Shown here piece after piece: positions 8,901 to 16,433 of a DNA stretch of 42,513 bases. Source of the stretch: an uncultured Clostridia bacterium (lineage in GTDB: Bacteria; Bacillota; Clostridia; Oscillospirales; Acutalibacteraceae). Where the stretch lies: the NCBI GenBank assembly GCA_937920235.1, contig CALGUK010000030.1, positions 1 to 42,513 on the forward strand, written 5' to 3'. Numbering within the stretch: the first letter of the stretch is position 1; each line of letters opens with the position of its first letter. The notes beneath the pieces were generated by a model. The model saw nothing but the letters and a program-made list of their open reading frames with translations, did no database searches and had not been told where the DNA came from. The position numbers and the translations under genes were made by a program.

Positions 8901-9476
8901 AACATTATGGTATTTGATACTGAGGTTTACTCAAACACAGGCGGTCAGGCTTCTAAGGCTTCAAATATCGGTCAGGTTGCACAGTTTGCTGCTGCAGGTA
9001 AGGCTATCGCTAAGAAGAGTCTTGCTGAAATCGCAATGAGCTACGGTTATGTTTATGTTGCACAGATCGCTATGGGTGCTGACAACAACCAGACAATCAA
9101 GGCTATCACTGAAGCTGAAGCATATCACGGTCCTTCAATCATCATTGCATACGCTCCTTGTGAAATGCATTCAATCAAGGGCGGTATGGTTAACTGCCAG
9201 GCAGAGATGAAGAAGGCTGTTGACTGCGGTTACTGGAATATGTTCCGTTATAACCCGGCACTCAAGGCACAGGGCAAGAATCCGTTCACAATCGACAGCA
9301 AGGAAGCTAAGACAAGCTACCGTGACTTCATTATGAACGAAGCACGTTACTCATCACTTTCACGCGCATTCCCCGAAAGAGCAGAAGTTCTCTTCACTCA
9401 GGCTGAGGAAACCGCAAAAGAAAGATATGAGCATCTTACTCGCCTTCAGGCTCTCTATGCTCCCAAAGAAGACTAA
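5910..9476 (+). CDS. nifJ: pyruvate:ferredoxin (flavodoxin) oxidoreductase
   Basis: This cytoplasmic enzyme oxidises pyruvate with CoA to acetyl-CoA and CO2, passing electrons to ferredoxin. It is the central fermentation step in anaerobes. The single-chain 1188-aa form shows all expected parts: an N-terminal TPP-pyrimidine domain (YPITPSSPMAD), a gamma domain near residues 415-600, two [4Fe-4S] ferredoxin motifs (CAQCNKCSYVCP from C701, CMGCGVCIGVCP from C758), proximal-cluster CAGC near 822, and the TPP-binding segment GDGWAYDIGFGG near 975 followed by VYSNTGGQ. ATG 5910 is chosen over an ATG at 5862 because AAGGAGG (5894-5900) lies 9 nt before it. Codon use is markedly more regular than in neighbouring genes, typical of very high expression. 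A strong terminator follows. Confidence 0.98.
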   Translation: MAENKTPIVRKKLTMDGNTAAAHVSYAFTEVAGIYPITPSSPMADYVDQWSAQGRKNIFGTQVRVAEMQSEAGAAGTVHGSLAAGALTTTYTASQGLLLMIPNMYKIAGELLPSVFHVSARCVASHALNIFGDHSDVYACRQTGFAMLAETNTQEVMDLGAVAHLATIESRVPFLNFFDGFRTSHEIQKIEVWDYDDLKEMTNMDAVKAFRKHALNPERPATRGSHENGDIFFQHREACNSYYDATPAIVEKYMNKVNEKLGTDYKLFNYYGAPDADRVIVAMGSICDVAEEVIDYLTAKGEKVGLVKVRLYRPFSAKAFCEAIPETAKKIAVLDRTKEPGSIGEPLFLDVIAALNEMGRTAKVCGGRYGLGSKDTPPSSIFAVYEHLSAETPARQFTLGINDDVTHLSLAEKPAPNTAAEGTIECKFWGLGGDGTVGANKDSIKIIGDHTDKYVQAYFQYDSKKTGGITISHLRFGDSPIKSPYYINKADFVACHNPSYVEKGFKMVQDVKPGGVFLINCQWDADELASKLNAETKRYIAENNIQLYTVNAIDLAAQIGLGKRTNTVLQSAFFSLAKVLPVEEAIGYMKEKAQKFMKKGKEIVEMNEKAIDAGATAYVKIDVPAEWANAADDAVADASKGSEKLVKMVDNIMHPVGKMDGDSIPVSTFMDHVDGQFEQGASAYEKRGVAVMVPEWEASTCAQCNKCSYVCPHATIRPYLLTEEEAANAPESAQIVDKKAGKGKGVYKYSLAVSPLDCMGCGVCIGVCPTKSLKMVSRESQDYKQEAFNYMVENVTVKEDVADNTVIGSQYKTPLLEFSGSCAGCAETAYARLITQLFGDRMYISNATGCSSIWGGPAATSPYTVNKDGHGPAWANSLFEDNAEHGYGMYLGQKAIRNRLIDDVKAILDNCDTPANVVEAANEYLATLEDGDKNTAATEALVAALEGFDCDCDMKKDILENKEYLSKKSIWIFGGDGWAYDIGFGGVDHVLASGEDVNIMVFDTEVYSNTGGQASKASNIGQVAQFAAAGKAIAKKSLAEIAMSYGYVYVAQIAMGADNNQTIKAITEAEAYHGPSIIIAYAPCEMHSIKGGMVNCQAEMKKAVDCGYWNMFRYNPALKAQGKNPFTIDSKEAKTSYRDFIMNEARYSSLSRAFPERAEVLFTQAEETAKERYEHLTRLQALYAPKED

Positions 9477-9500
9477 TTCTTAGTTTTCGTATAAAACACT

Positions 9501-9531
9501 GGACCTGTCCCGAAAGGGCAGGTCCTTTTTT
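9501..9531 (+). terminator. nifJ terminator
   Basis: GGACCTG-T-CCC, GAAA tetraloop, GGG-CAGGTCC, then TTTTTT: a strong intrinsic terminator with one bulged base, 25 nt after the nifJ stop. Confidence 0.95.
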
Positions 9532-9545
9532 GATAATATTTACTG

Positions 9546-9574
9546 TTGACAAGTGTCGAAAATAAAGATAAAAT
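9546..9574 (+). promoter_or_regulatory. promoter of the zinc-ribbon membrane protein gene
   Basis: Consensus TTGACA (9546-9551), 17-bp spacer, TAAAAT (9569-9574). It begins 15 bp after the nifJ terminator. Confidence 0.75.
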
Positions 9575-9620
9575 GAAAGAGTACAAAAGATTATGAATAT
9601 ACTAATCTGAGGTGAAAATA

Positions 9621-10181
9621 ATGAAAAAATGTCCCAACTGTACTTCTGTCTATAATGACGATATGTTAATTAAATGTCCCTCCTGCGGCGCAGATCTGAT
9701 TGTCGAGAATAACGGTCAGCAGAAAAATGAAAACACTCCTCCATACCGGAATACATACGGCAATTATGACCAATATGCAAATCCGCCGTATAAATATTGT
9801 TCCCGTTGCGGAAATCAGTGCGACCCGAAAGCCGTAATCTGTGTAAAATGCGGTTTTCAGTTTCCGCAGGCATATCCGCAATATTCACCTGCAAACGATA
9901 AGCCGTCAGGACTCCTGAAGCTTATCAGTTTCTTTGTTCCGTTGGTAGGCCTTATCCTTTATCTTATAAATTATAAAGAGTCCCCCGCCAGTGCAAAAGC
10001 ATACGGAAAAATGGCAATCATCGGATTTATTATCGGCGTTGTTCTTTATGTTGCATTTGTTCTTATACTTTTCCTTATTCCCGTACTATTTGCCGAATCA
10101 TTTGCACCAGACACATACCTGTACGACGACAGTGAAATTTACTTTTCAATCATAAACGGATTCACATCATTATTACGATAA
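9621..10181 (+). CDS. double zinc-ribbon membrane protein of unknown function
   Basis: A 186-aa protein. An N-terminal zinc ribbon (CPNC at residues 4-7, CPSCG near 20) and a second ribbon (CSRCG, CVKCG, about residues 50-70) flank a Gln/Asn/Tyr-rich linker. Two hydrophobic segments follow, LLKLISFFVPLVGLILYLI and a longer stretch from AIIGFIIGVVLYVAFVLILFL. The build suggests a membrane protein with cytoplasmic zinc-binding heads. Such proteins are common in Clostridia and no reaction is known to me. ATG 9621 is preferred over GTG 9612 because GAGGTG (9609-9614) overlaps the GTG and is well spaced for the ATG. It appears monocistronic. Confidence 0.82.
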   Translation: MKKCPNCTSVYNDDMLIKCPSCGADLIVENNGQQKNENTPPYRNTYGNYDQYANPPYKYCSRCGNQCDPKAVICVKCGFQFPQAYPQYSPANDKPSGLLKLISFFVPLVGLILYLINYKESPASAKAYGKMAIIGFIIGVVLYVAFVLILFLIPVLFAESFAPDTYLYDDSEIYFSIINGFTSLLR

Positions 10182-10189
10182 AAAAGCTC

Positions 10190-10218
10190 GAGGCACACTC
10201 CTTAAGGAAGTGTGCCTC
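10190..10218. terminator. terminator shared by the zinc-ribbon gene and mltG
   Basis: GAGGCACACT (10190-10199) pairs with AGTGTGCCTC (10209-10218) around a TTAA loop. On the minus strand it is followed by GAGCTTTTTT, so it best serves mltG. On the plus strand the following sequence has only a weak T-rich tail. Confidence 0.85.
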
Positions 10219-10243
10219 AGTTATATTCGCCTGACGGTAAGTT

Positions 10244-11161
10244 TTACTGTCCTGTCAGACGATCTTTATTCGCCTGCCAATATGCATTATGTTCTTCAAA
10301 TGTCTCAGAATATTTGGACTCATACGGTTCAACCATTCCGATTATAAAATAAAGATAATCCGTTGTTGCCGGATAAAGTGCTGCCTCAATAGACTTAACA
10401 CCCGGATTGCAGATGGGCCCTGCCATAAGTCCCTTGCAGCGATAGGTATTGTAATAATATTTATAATGATCAATTTTTTCGGGATAGATTAGCTGAATGA
10501 CACCTGTGCAATATTTCACTGTGGGGTCACATTGAAATTGCATACCTGCATCAAGTCTGTTATGAAGAACCGAAGAAATCATCTCTCTCTGTTCGGGCAA
10601 TTTTGCTTCTTTTTCGATAAGAGATGCAAGTGTTAAAATCTCATGAACTGTAAATCCGCTGTTATGAACATTCGCAATAAACGTCTCGTTAAAAAATTGT
10701 TTTGAGCCGTTAAGAAGCATTTTTACAATGTCCTCAACTGTTGCATTTTCGGGAATATCATAAGTTAGCGGCAAGAAATATCCTTCAAGGGCAAAACACA
10801 CATTCTGTGCATTCTGCAAATCGTTCAAAAACGGATACTGCGTTAAATCGAGCCAATTTTTATAATTTTGGCAGGCATCAATAAAATCTTCTGACTTGCA
10901 GAGACCTTTTTCCTCTAACAACCACGAGATGCGGACAAGAGTATAGCCCTCAGGGATTGTTACCTTAACTGTCGGAATCTGAGTTACCGTTTCTGATGGT
11001 GAAGTATAATCTTTTTCTGAATTGGTAAAGTCCTCTTGCATATTCACATCGGAATTTTGAACCGAGGGAGAATCACCTTCATCTTCTTTTTCTTTTACGC
11101 ACGACGCTAATCCAAAAACGAGAGAAGCGGAAATCAAAATTGAAATAATCTTTTTAATCAT
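10244..11161 (-). CDS. mltG: MltG-type endolytic transglycosylase, lipoprotein form
   Basis: The MltG/YceG family cleaves nascent peptidoglycan strands at the outer face of the membrane and is thought to end glycan chain growth. The family fold is visible: a LysM-like segment (VTIPEGYTLVRISWLLEEKG, about residues 68-87), the catalytic-Glu region ASLIEKEAKLPEQREMISS near 190, HNRLDAGMQFQCDPTVKY, and the signature YNTYRCKGLMAGPICNPG near 250. Instead of the usual transmembrane anchor, the N-terminus is a lipoprotein signal with lipobox LASC (Cys21). An acidic, Ser/Thr-rich linker follows. The 305-aa length is slightly short. Good ribosome binding site AAAGGA. It is monocistronic with its own promoter. 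Confidence 0.92.
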   Translation of the reverse strand: MIKKIISILISASLVFGLASCVKEKEDEGDSPSVQNSDVNMQEDFTNSEKDYTSPSETVTQIPTVKVTIPEGYTLVRISWLLEEKGLCKSEDFIDACQNYKNWLDLTQYPFLNDLQNAQNVCFALEGYFLPLTYDIPENATVEDIVKMLLNGSKQFFNETFIANVHNSGFTVHEILTLASLIEKEAKLPEQREMISSVLHNRLDAGMQFQCDPTVKYCTGVIQLIYPEKIDHYKYYYNTYRCKGLMAGPICNPGVKSIEAALYPATTDYLYFIIGMVEPYESKYSETFEEHNAYWQANKDRLTGQ

Positions 11162-11195
11162 CAGAAATCCTTTCTTTTGACATTATTCTCTCTAT

Positions 11196-11224
11196 ATCAT
11201 ACACTAAAAACACAAAAAAGACAA
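11196..11224 (-). promoter_or_regulatory. mltG promoter
   Basis: On the minus strand TTGTCT (11224-11219), 17-bp spacer, TATGAT (11201-11196). The -35 box and spacer are the T-run of the upstream hydrogenase terminator, so the two signals are superimposed. Confidence 0.6.
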
Positions 11225-11255
11225 GACGGGAAGTGCAACCAACTGCACTCCCCGT
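11205..11255 (-). terminator. hydrogenase operon terminator
   Basis: On the minus strand GACGGGGAGTGCA (11255-11243) pairs with TGCACTTCCCGTC (11237-11225) with one G-U pair, followed by TTGTCTTTTTTGTGTTTTT. It is 20 nt after the hydA stop. Confidence 0.9.
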
Positions 11256-11275
11256 CCTTATTTTATTTCAGAAAA

Positions 11276-13009
11276 TCAATATTTTTTTCTTGCCACATAA
11301 GATGTGTGAAGAATTTCGTGAGCCTTATGGCTGCCGGGCTTACCGAGATACTCTGTGTAAAGAGTCTTGATAGCCTCGTTTTCGTGAGATTTTCTTACAG
11401 CATTGTTTCTGTCTGCTGTATAGAGAGCTTCTGCACGACGAGCCTTGAGGTCAACGAAGTTGCGAACAACAGCGTGTTGAATCGGCTGACCGCCACCGTT
11501 GATACAACCGCCGGGACAACCCATAATCTCGATGAAGAGATATTCGCTTGTACCGTTCTTGATCTGATCCATAAGAATCTTGGCATTCTTTGTGCCTGAA
11601 GCTACGGCAACCTTAATTTTCTTGCCTGCAACATCATATTCAGCTTCCTTAACACCGTCCATACCGCGAACTGCTGTGAAGTCAACATCTGCAAGTGTTT
11701 CACCTGTAAGTTTTTCAACTGCTGTACGGAGGGCTGCTTCCATAACACCGCCTGTTGCACCGAAGATTGTTGATGCACCTGTGCTTTCGCCAAATGGTTG
11801 GTCAAATTCTTCATCAGGAAGGTGTTTGAAGAAGATACCTGCGCTTTCAATCATACGAGCAAGTTCTCTTGTTGTAAGAGCAATATCAACATCAGGATAA
11901 CCTGAAGCTGCCTGGTCGTCACGCTTTGTTTCAAACTTCTTAGCTGTACAAGGCATAATACCAACAACAACCATATCTTTAGGGTCCATACCAAGCTTTT
12001 CGGCATAGTATGTCTTCATAACTGCACCGAACATCTGTTGTGGTGATTTACAACTTGAAAGGTGAGGAATCTGCTCGGGATAGTAGTGTTCACAATACTT
12101 AATCCAACCGGGTGAGCAGGAAGTGATCATCGGAAGTGTTCCGCCGTTCTGAACTCTCTCGATGAGCTCGTTAGCTTCTTCCATAATTGTAAGGTCAGCC
12201 GCAAAGTCAGTATCGAATACCTTATCGAAACCGAGTCTGCGAAGAGCTGCAACCATTTTGCCTTCAACATTTGTACCGATGTGCATACCGAATGCTTCAC
12301 CGAGTGTTGCACGGATTGACGGAGCAGTCTGAACAATAACGAACTTGCTCGGGTCATTGATTGCTGCAAGAACCTTGTCTGTGTCGTCTTTTTCAACGAT
12401 AGCACCTGTCGGGCAGTTTACGATACACTGACCGCAGGAAATACATGAAACATCTGCAAGGTCCTTATCAAATGCTGAGCTGACGTGAGTATCAAAACCG
12501 CGGGCATTTGCACCGATAACTGAAATACCCTGCTGATCACATGCTGCGATACAACGACGGCAAAGGATACACTTATTATTATCTCTTACCATGTGAGCTG
12601 CTGAATCGTCGAAGTTGTAACGAACCATTTCACCGTCAAATCTGTCTTCAATATCTACGCCGAATTCTTTGCAAAGCTGTTGAAGTTCGCAAGTTCCACT
12701 GCGTACACAAGAAAGACATTTTCTATCGTGATTTGAAAGGATAAGTTCAAGAGTCATTTTTCTTGAATGTCTTACTTTTTCAGTATTTGTGAAAATTTCC
12801 ATTCCCTCATTAACTGGGAATACGCAAGCAGCTACAAGACTTCTTGCGCCCTTAACTTCTACCATACACATACGGCAAGCGCCGATTTCATTAATGTCTT
12901 TAAGGTAGCAAAGTGTAGGGATTTCAATACCTGCATAACGAGCAGCTTCAAGGATTGTGCTACCCTTAGGTACTGTATAAGGTTTATTGTTAATTTTAAT
13001 ATTTACCAT
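11276..13009 (-). CDS. hydA: [FeFe] hydrogenase catalytic subunit (HydA/HndD type)
   Basis: This is the catalytic subunit of a multimeric NAD(P)-linked, probably electron-bifurcating [FeFe] hydrogenase that makes or uses H2. Cluster-binding motifs run in order: N-terminal [2Fe-2S] (C34, C45, C48, C62), His-ligated [4Fe-4S] (H94, C98, C101, C107) and two [4Fe-4S] sites (C147-C157 and C189-C199). The H-cluster signatures follow: TSCSPGW (296-302), MPCTAKKFE (352-360) and MGCPGGC (496-502). The C-terminal small-subunit domain completes the 577-aa group A form. It is the last gene of a five-gene operon, 15 nt after hydB, with ribosome binding site AAGGAGAG. The HydE/F/G maturases needed for the H-cluster are not in this window. 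Confidence 0.97.
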   Translation of the reverse strand: MVNIKINNKPYTVPKGSTILEAARYAGIEIPTLCYLKDINEIGACRMCMVEVKGARSLVAACVFPVNEGMEIFTNTEKVRHSRKMTLELILSNHDRKCLSCVRSGTCELQQLCKEFGVDIEDRFDGEMVRYNFDDSAAHMVRDNNKCILCRRCIAACDQQGISVIGANARGFDTHVSSAFDKDLADVSCISCGQCIVNCPTGAIVEKDDTDKVLAAINDPSKFVIVQTAPSIRATLGEAFGMHIGTNVEGKMVAALRRLGFDKVFDTDFAADLTIMEEANELIERVQNGGTLPMITSCSPGWIKYCEHYYPEQIPHLSSCKSPQQMFGAVMKTYYAEKLGMDPKDMVVVGIMPCTAKKFETKRDDQAASGYPDVDIALTTRELARMIESAGIFFKHLPDEEFDQPFGESTGASTIFGATGGVMEAALRTAVEKLTGETLADVDFTAVRGMDGVKEAEYDVAGKKIKVAVASGTKNAKILMDQIKNGTSEYLFIEIMGCPGGCINGGGQPIQHAVVRNFVDLKARRAEALYTADRNNAVRKSHENEAIKTLYTEYLGKPGSHKAHEILHTSYVARKKY

Positions 13010-13024
13010 TATCTTGCACTCTCC

Positions 13025-14812
13025 TTACTTCTTAATAATTGCACCGAACTTACAAGAATCCATACAAACGCCGCACTTGATACACTTGTTGCTGTCGATA
13101 ACGTGAGGATTCTTAACTGTACCGCTGATAGCTCCGACAGGACACTTTCTTGAACAGAGAGTACATCCCTTACAAGCATCAGCAACAATTTCGTACTTAA
13201 CGAGTTTCTTACAAACACCTGCAGGACAAGTCTTATCAACAATATGTGCAACATACTCGTCTCTGAAGAATTTAAGAGTTGCAAGAACGGGGTTCGGAGC
13301 TGTCTGACCGAGACCGCAAAGTGAGTTTTCTTTAATGTAATAGCAAAGCTCTTCAAGCTCGTCAAGATCCTTAAGAGTTGCCTTACCGTCTGTAATCTTC
13401 TCAAGCTTTTCACGAAGTCTCTTTGTACCGATACGGCAAGGTGTGCACTTACCGCAGGACTCATCAACAGTGAAGTCGAGGAAGAACTTGGCGATATCAA
13501 CCATACAGTTGTCTTCGTCCATTACGATAAGTCCGCCTGAACCCATCATACAACCGATTGCTGTAAGGTTATCGTAGTCGATTGGTGTATCCATAAGAGA
13601 AGCTGGAATACAACCACCTGAAGGACCACCTGTCTGAGCAGCCTTGAACTTTTTGCCGTTTGGAATACCGCCACCGATTTCTTCAATAACTTCACGGAGT
13701 GTTGTACCCATAGGAACTTCAACAAGACCTGTGTTGTTAATCTTACCACCGAGAGCGAATACTTTAGTACCCTTTGATTTTTCTGTACCCATTGATGCAA
13801 ACCAGTCTGCACCCTTGAGGATGATCTGAGGAATGTTAGCAAATGTTTCAACGTTGTTTTCGACTGTAGGCTTGCCGAAAAGACCTTTAACTGCCGGGAA
13901 CGGAGGACGGGGTCTCGGCTCACCGCGGTTGCCTTCGATTGAAGTCATAAGAGCTGTCTCTTCACCGCATACGAATGCACCTGCACCGAGACGGATATGA
14001 AGGTCAAAATCAAAACCTGAATCGAAAATGTTTTTGCCGAGAAGACCGTATTCTTTAGCCTGGTCAATAGCAATCTGAAGTCTGTTAACTGCGATGGGAT
14101 ACTCAGCACGGACATAGACATAGCCTTCTGTAGCACCTACCGCATAACCGCAGATAGCCATAGCTTCAATGATGCAGTGCGGATCGCCTTCAAGAACCGA
14201 ACGGTCCATAAATGCACCCGGGTCACCTTCGTCAGCATTACAAACAACATACTTCTGATCAGCAGCATTAGCGGCACAGAAGCTCCATTTAAGACCTGTC
14301 GGGAATCCGCCGCCGCCACGACCGCGAAGTCCGGAATCCTTAATTACATTGATAACATCTTCCGGCTTATATTCCGTTAAGCACTTAGCCAGAGCCTGAT
14401 AACCGTCATATGCTATGTACTCATCGATATTTTCGGGATCAATAACACCGCAGTTGCGAAGAGCAACTCGCTCTTGTTTTGCGTAGAAAGTAGTGTCATT
14501 AAGGGACTTGATTTCATCAGATGTTACTGTTTCATCATAGAGAAGTCTTGTAACAATACGACCTTTGAGAAGGTGCTCCTCAACGATTTCGGGAATATCT
14601 TCAACCTTAACCTGTGAGTAGAAGCTTCCTTCGGGATATACGATCATAATCGGGCCGAGAGCACAAAGACCGAAACAACCTGTTTTGATAACCTTGATTT
14701 CTTCGCTTAAACCTTTTTCAGCAATCTGAGTCTCGAGAGCCTCGATAATTGCTGCACTGTTTGAAGAGGTACAACCGGTACCGCCGCAAACAAGCACATG
14801 TGAACGATACAT
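13025..14812 (-). CDS. hydB: NuoF-like NAD(H)/FMN subunit of the bifurcating hydrogenase (HydB/HndC type)
   Basis: This 595-aa flavoprotein is the NAD(H) site of the hydrogenase complex and is the subunit linked to flavin-based electron bifurcation in related enzymes. It has an N-terminal thioredoxin-like [2Fe-2S] domain (C9, C14, then GCFGLC near residue 46-50), a NuoF core with the FMN/NADH glycine motif GRGGGGFPTGLKW near 165, a SLBB region, an NuoF [4Fe-4S] motif SCGKCTPCRIGT near 455, and a C-terminal 2[4Fe-4S] ferredoxin (CKGCTLCSRKCP, CIKCGVCMDSC). That extra C-terminal ferredoxin separates it from respiratory NuoF. Ribosome binding site AAGGAGG precedes ATG 14812. It sits between the HndB-like gene and hydA. 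Confidence 0.96.
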   Translation of the reverse strand: MYRSHVLVCGGTGCTSSNSAAIIEALETQIAEKGLSEEIKVIKTGCFGLCALGPIMIVYPEGSFYSQVKVEDIPEIVEEHLLKGRIVTRLLYDETVTSDEIKSLNDTTFYAKQERVALRNCGVIDPENIDEYIAYDGYQALAKCLTEYKPEDVINVIKDSGLRGRGGGGFPTGLKWSFCAANAADQKYVVCNADEGDPGAFMDRSVLEGDPHCIIEAMAICGYAVGATEGYVYVRAEYPIAVNRLQIAIDQAKEYGLLGKNIFDSGFDFDLHIRLGAGAFVCGEETALMTSIEGNRGEPRPRPPFPAVKGLFGKPTVENNVETFANIPQIILKGADWFASMGTEKSKGTKVFALGGKINNTGLVEVPMGTTLREVIEEIGGGIPNGKKFKAAQTGGPSGGCIPASLMDTPIDYDNLTAIGCMMGSGGLIVMDEDNCMVDIAKFFLDFTVDESCGKCTPCRIGTKRLREKLEKITDGKATLKDLDELEELCYYIKENSLCGLGQTAPNPVLATLKFFRDEYVAHIVDKTCPAGVCKKLVKYEIVADACKGCTLCSRKCPVGAISGTVKNPHVIDSNKCIKCGVCMDSCKFGAIIKK

Positions 14813-14824
14813 TATGTTTCCTCC

Positions 14825-15196
14825 TTATTTGATTGCGCTGACTGTGTATTCAACAACAGGATTGCCGTTAACGATATGGTCGTTGACAACCTTTGCCACC
14901 TTGTCAGCAGTCATTTTAACATAAGTTACTTTTTCTTTACCGGGCTGAATTACTTCAACAATAGGCTCATACTGGCACATACCGATACAACCTGTTTGTG
15001 AAACTGTAACGCCCTTGAGGTTTCTTTTAGCAACCTCATCAACAAAAGCATTAAGTACGGGACGGGCACCTGCTGCGATACCGCAAGTTGCCATGCCGAC
15101 AACAATTCTGATTGCGTCGTCGCCTGTATCTTCACGAACTGTCATTCTCTGCTTTGTTGCTTCTTTAATAGCCATAAGCTCTGCAAGAGTTTTCAT
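14825..15196 (-). CDS. hndB: [2Fe-2S] ferredoxin-like hydrogenase subunit (HndB type)
   Basis: A 123-aa thioredoxin-like ferredoxin domain protein resembling HndB of NADP-reducing hydrogenases. Three cysteines are visible in the cluster region: MATCGIAAGA near residue 37 and QTGCIGMCQYEP near 78-82. The fourth ligand of the classic four-Cys thioredoxin-like ferredoxin is not apparent, so cluster binding should be treated as probable only. The role is presumably electron transfer or assembly in the complex. The start overlaps the upstream HATPase stop (ATGA), and a 12-nt gap with a strong ribosome binding site separates it from hydB. Confidence 0.88.
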   Translation of the reverse strand: MKTLAELMAIKEATKQRMTVREDTGDDAIRIVVGMATCGIAAGARPVLNAFVDEVAKRNLKGVTVSQTGCIGMCQYEPIVEVIQPGKEKVTYVKMTADKVAKVVNDHIVNGNPVVEYTVSAIK

Positions 15197-15735
15197 TTAT
15201 AGAGCACCTCCGTGTTTTCTTTAATAAAATCTGTAAGCCACTGTGACACCTCATAGGTATCAAGCGGAACGTCACCCAGGATTGCCTTTATCTCGCGGGT
15301 ATCCGCAACGAATTTCTTACCGTCGACAGAATGCTTATACAAAAAGTCACGGTCCGTATTCATTGTGATCAGCATCTGCACGGTGGAAGCCACATCTCCC
15401 AAGGGAGTGAAATCCACGCTGTCCGTTTTAAAATATGCACGGACCTCGGTGCCGACGCCCTGTTGCGAGCTGATTTCAAATTTTCCGCCCGTCTGCTCGG
15501 CCGCCATCTTGAAAAGGGGTATTCCCATTCCGACCTTTCTGGTGGTTCGGGTTGTAAAGAACGGGTCAACAACATTTTTCACCTGTTCCTCATCCATACC
15601 CTTTCCGTTATCGCAGATGCCGATAAGCAGTGTTTTGTCGGTTGTATTCTCTTCAATTTCAATTGTTATGAGAGAAGCACCGGCGGTAATTGAATTCTGA
15701 GCCACGTCTAAAATATTAAGAGATAATTCTCTCAT
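15193..15735 (-). CDS. GHKL/HATPase-domain protein in the hydrogenase operon
   Basis: A 180-aa protein with a histidine-kinase-like ATPase fold but no histidine phospho-acceptor domain or membrane segment. The N-box NILDVAQNSI is at residues 7-16, the G1 box CDNGKGMD near 43, the F-box PFFTTR near 58, and the G2 box KVGMGIPLFK near 67. Such genes recur between nuoE-like and hndB-like genes in clostridial hydrogenase operons, and their role is unknown to me. It could be an ATP-dependent switch or anti-sigma-like partner, and both are guesses. It overlaps its upstream neighbour by one base (TAATG) and hndB by four, so its expression is tied to the complex. Confidence 0.9.
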   Translation of the reverse strand: MRELSLNILDVAQNSITAGASLITIEIEENTTDKTLLIGICDNGKGMDEEQVKNVVDPFFTTRTTRKVGMGIPLFKMAAEQTGGKFEISSQQGVGTEVRAYFKTDSVDFTPLGDVASTVQMLITMNTDRDFLYKHSVDGKKFVADTREIKAILGDVPLDTYEVSQWLTDFIKENTEVLYK

Positions 15736-16232
15736 TATGCCATATATTTTTCGAGGATACCGGGTATATCATCGCCTACGAGCTTACCGTAAACCTCATC
15801 ATTGACTGTGAGAACGGGAGCGAGACCGCAAGCACCGATACAACGGCAAGCCTCAAGAGAGAATTTACCGTCAGGAGTACACTCATCAGGCCCGATACCG
15901 AGCTGTTCTGTGATTTTGTCAACAAGATCCTGAGCACCCTTAACATAGCAGGCTGTACCGAGACAAACTGAAATGTTGTACTGACCCTTCGGAGAAAGAG
16001 AGAACTGTGCGTAGAAAGTTGATACTCCGTAAACCTTTTCAAGCGGAACATCCATACCCTCGGCGATCATAACCTGAACCTCATAAGGAAGGTAACCATA
16101 GATACCCTGAGCTTCCTGCATTACGTGCATAAGCATGCTCTTGTCATCCTTATTTGCTTCAATGACAGCCTTGAGCTGTTCCTCTTGCTCCGGTGTTCCT
16201 GAAAACGGAATGGAACTTAATTTTTTGAGCAT
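15735..16232 (-). CDS. hydC: NuoE-like [2Fe-2S] subunit of the bifurcating hydrogenase (HydC/HndA type)
   Basis: This 165-aa subunit carries a thioredoxin-like [2Fe-2S] cluster and relays electrons next to the NuoF-like subunit. The N-terminal helical part (residues ~1-70, with GIYGYLPYEVQ) precedes the cluster motifs CLGTACYVKGA and CRCIGACGLAP, which supply the four family cysteines. ATG 16232 is chosen rather than an in-frame ATG at 16277 because AAAGGAGG sits just upstream of it. It is the first gene of the operon hydC-HATPase-hndB-hydB-hydA. Its promoter region carries a Rex-like palindrome. Confidence 0.94.
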   Translation of the reverse strand: MLKKLSSIPFSGTPEQEEQLKAVIEANKDDKSMLMHVMQEAQGIYGYLPYEVQVMIAEGMDVPLEKVYGVSTFYAQFSLSPKGQYNISVCLGTACYVKGAQDLVDKITEQLGIGPDECTPDGKFSLEACRCIGACGLAPVLTVNDEVYGKLVGDDIPGILEKYMA

Positions 16233-16318
16233 TTTGGAATTTCCTCCTTTGTTGATTATGGCGGAAGTAAAATCCACCCTTGTTTATTGTTATAATACCA
16301 CATTTAGCATAGCAGTAC

Positions 16319-16336
16319 ACGTTAAAATTATAACAA
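16319..16336 (-). promoter_or_regulatory. Rex-like palindrome over a -10 box, hydrogenase operon
   Basis: On the minus strand TTGTTAT-AATT-TTAACGT matches TTGTTAA-N4-TTAACAA at 11 of 14 defined bases and contains a perfect TATAAT (16332-16327). No convincing -35 sits 17 bp upstream. An AT-only inverted repeat (16341-16350 with 16360-16369) lies immediately upstream and may double as the terminator of the pdxR-like gene. Leader length to hydC would be about 90 nt. Confidence 0.4.
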
Positions 16337-16433
16337 ACTAAATCAAAAAAGTCTATCATTTTTTTGATTTTTTTATACCTTTATACACATTATTGGCGAT
16401 TAGCACATATTTTTCAATTCTCTTTTGTGTTTA

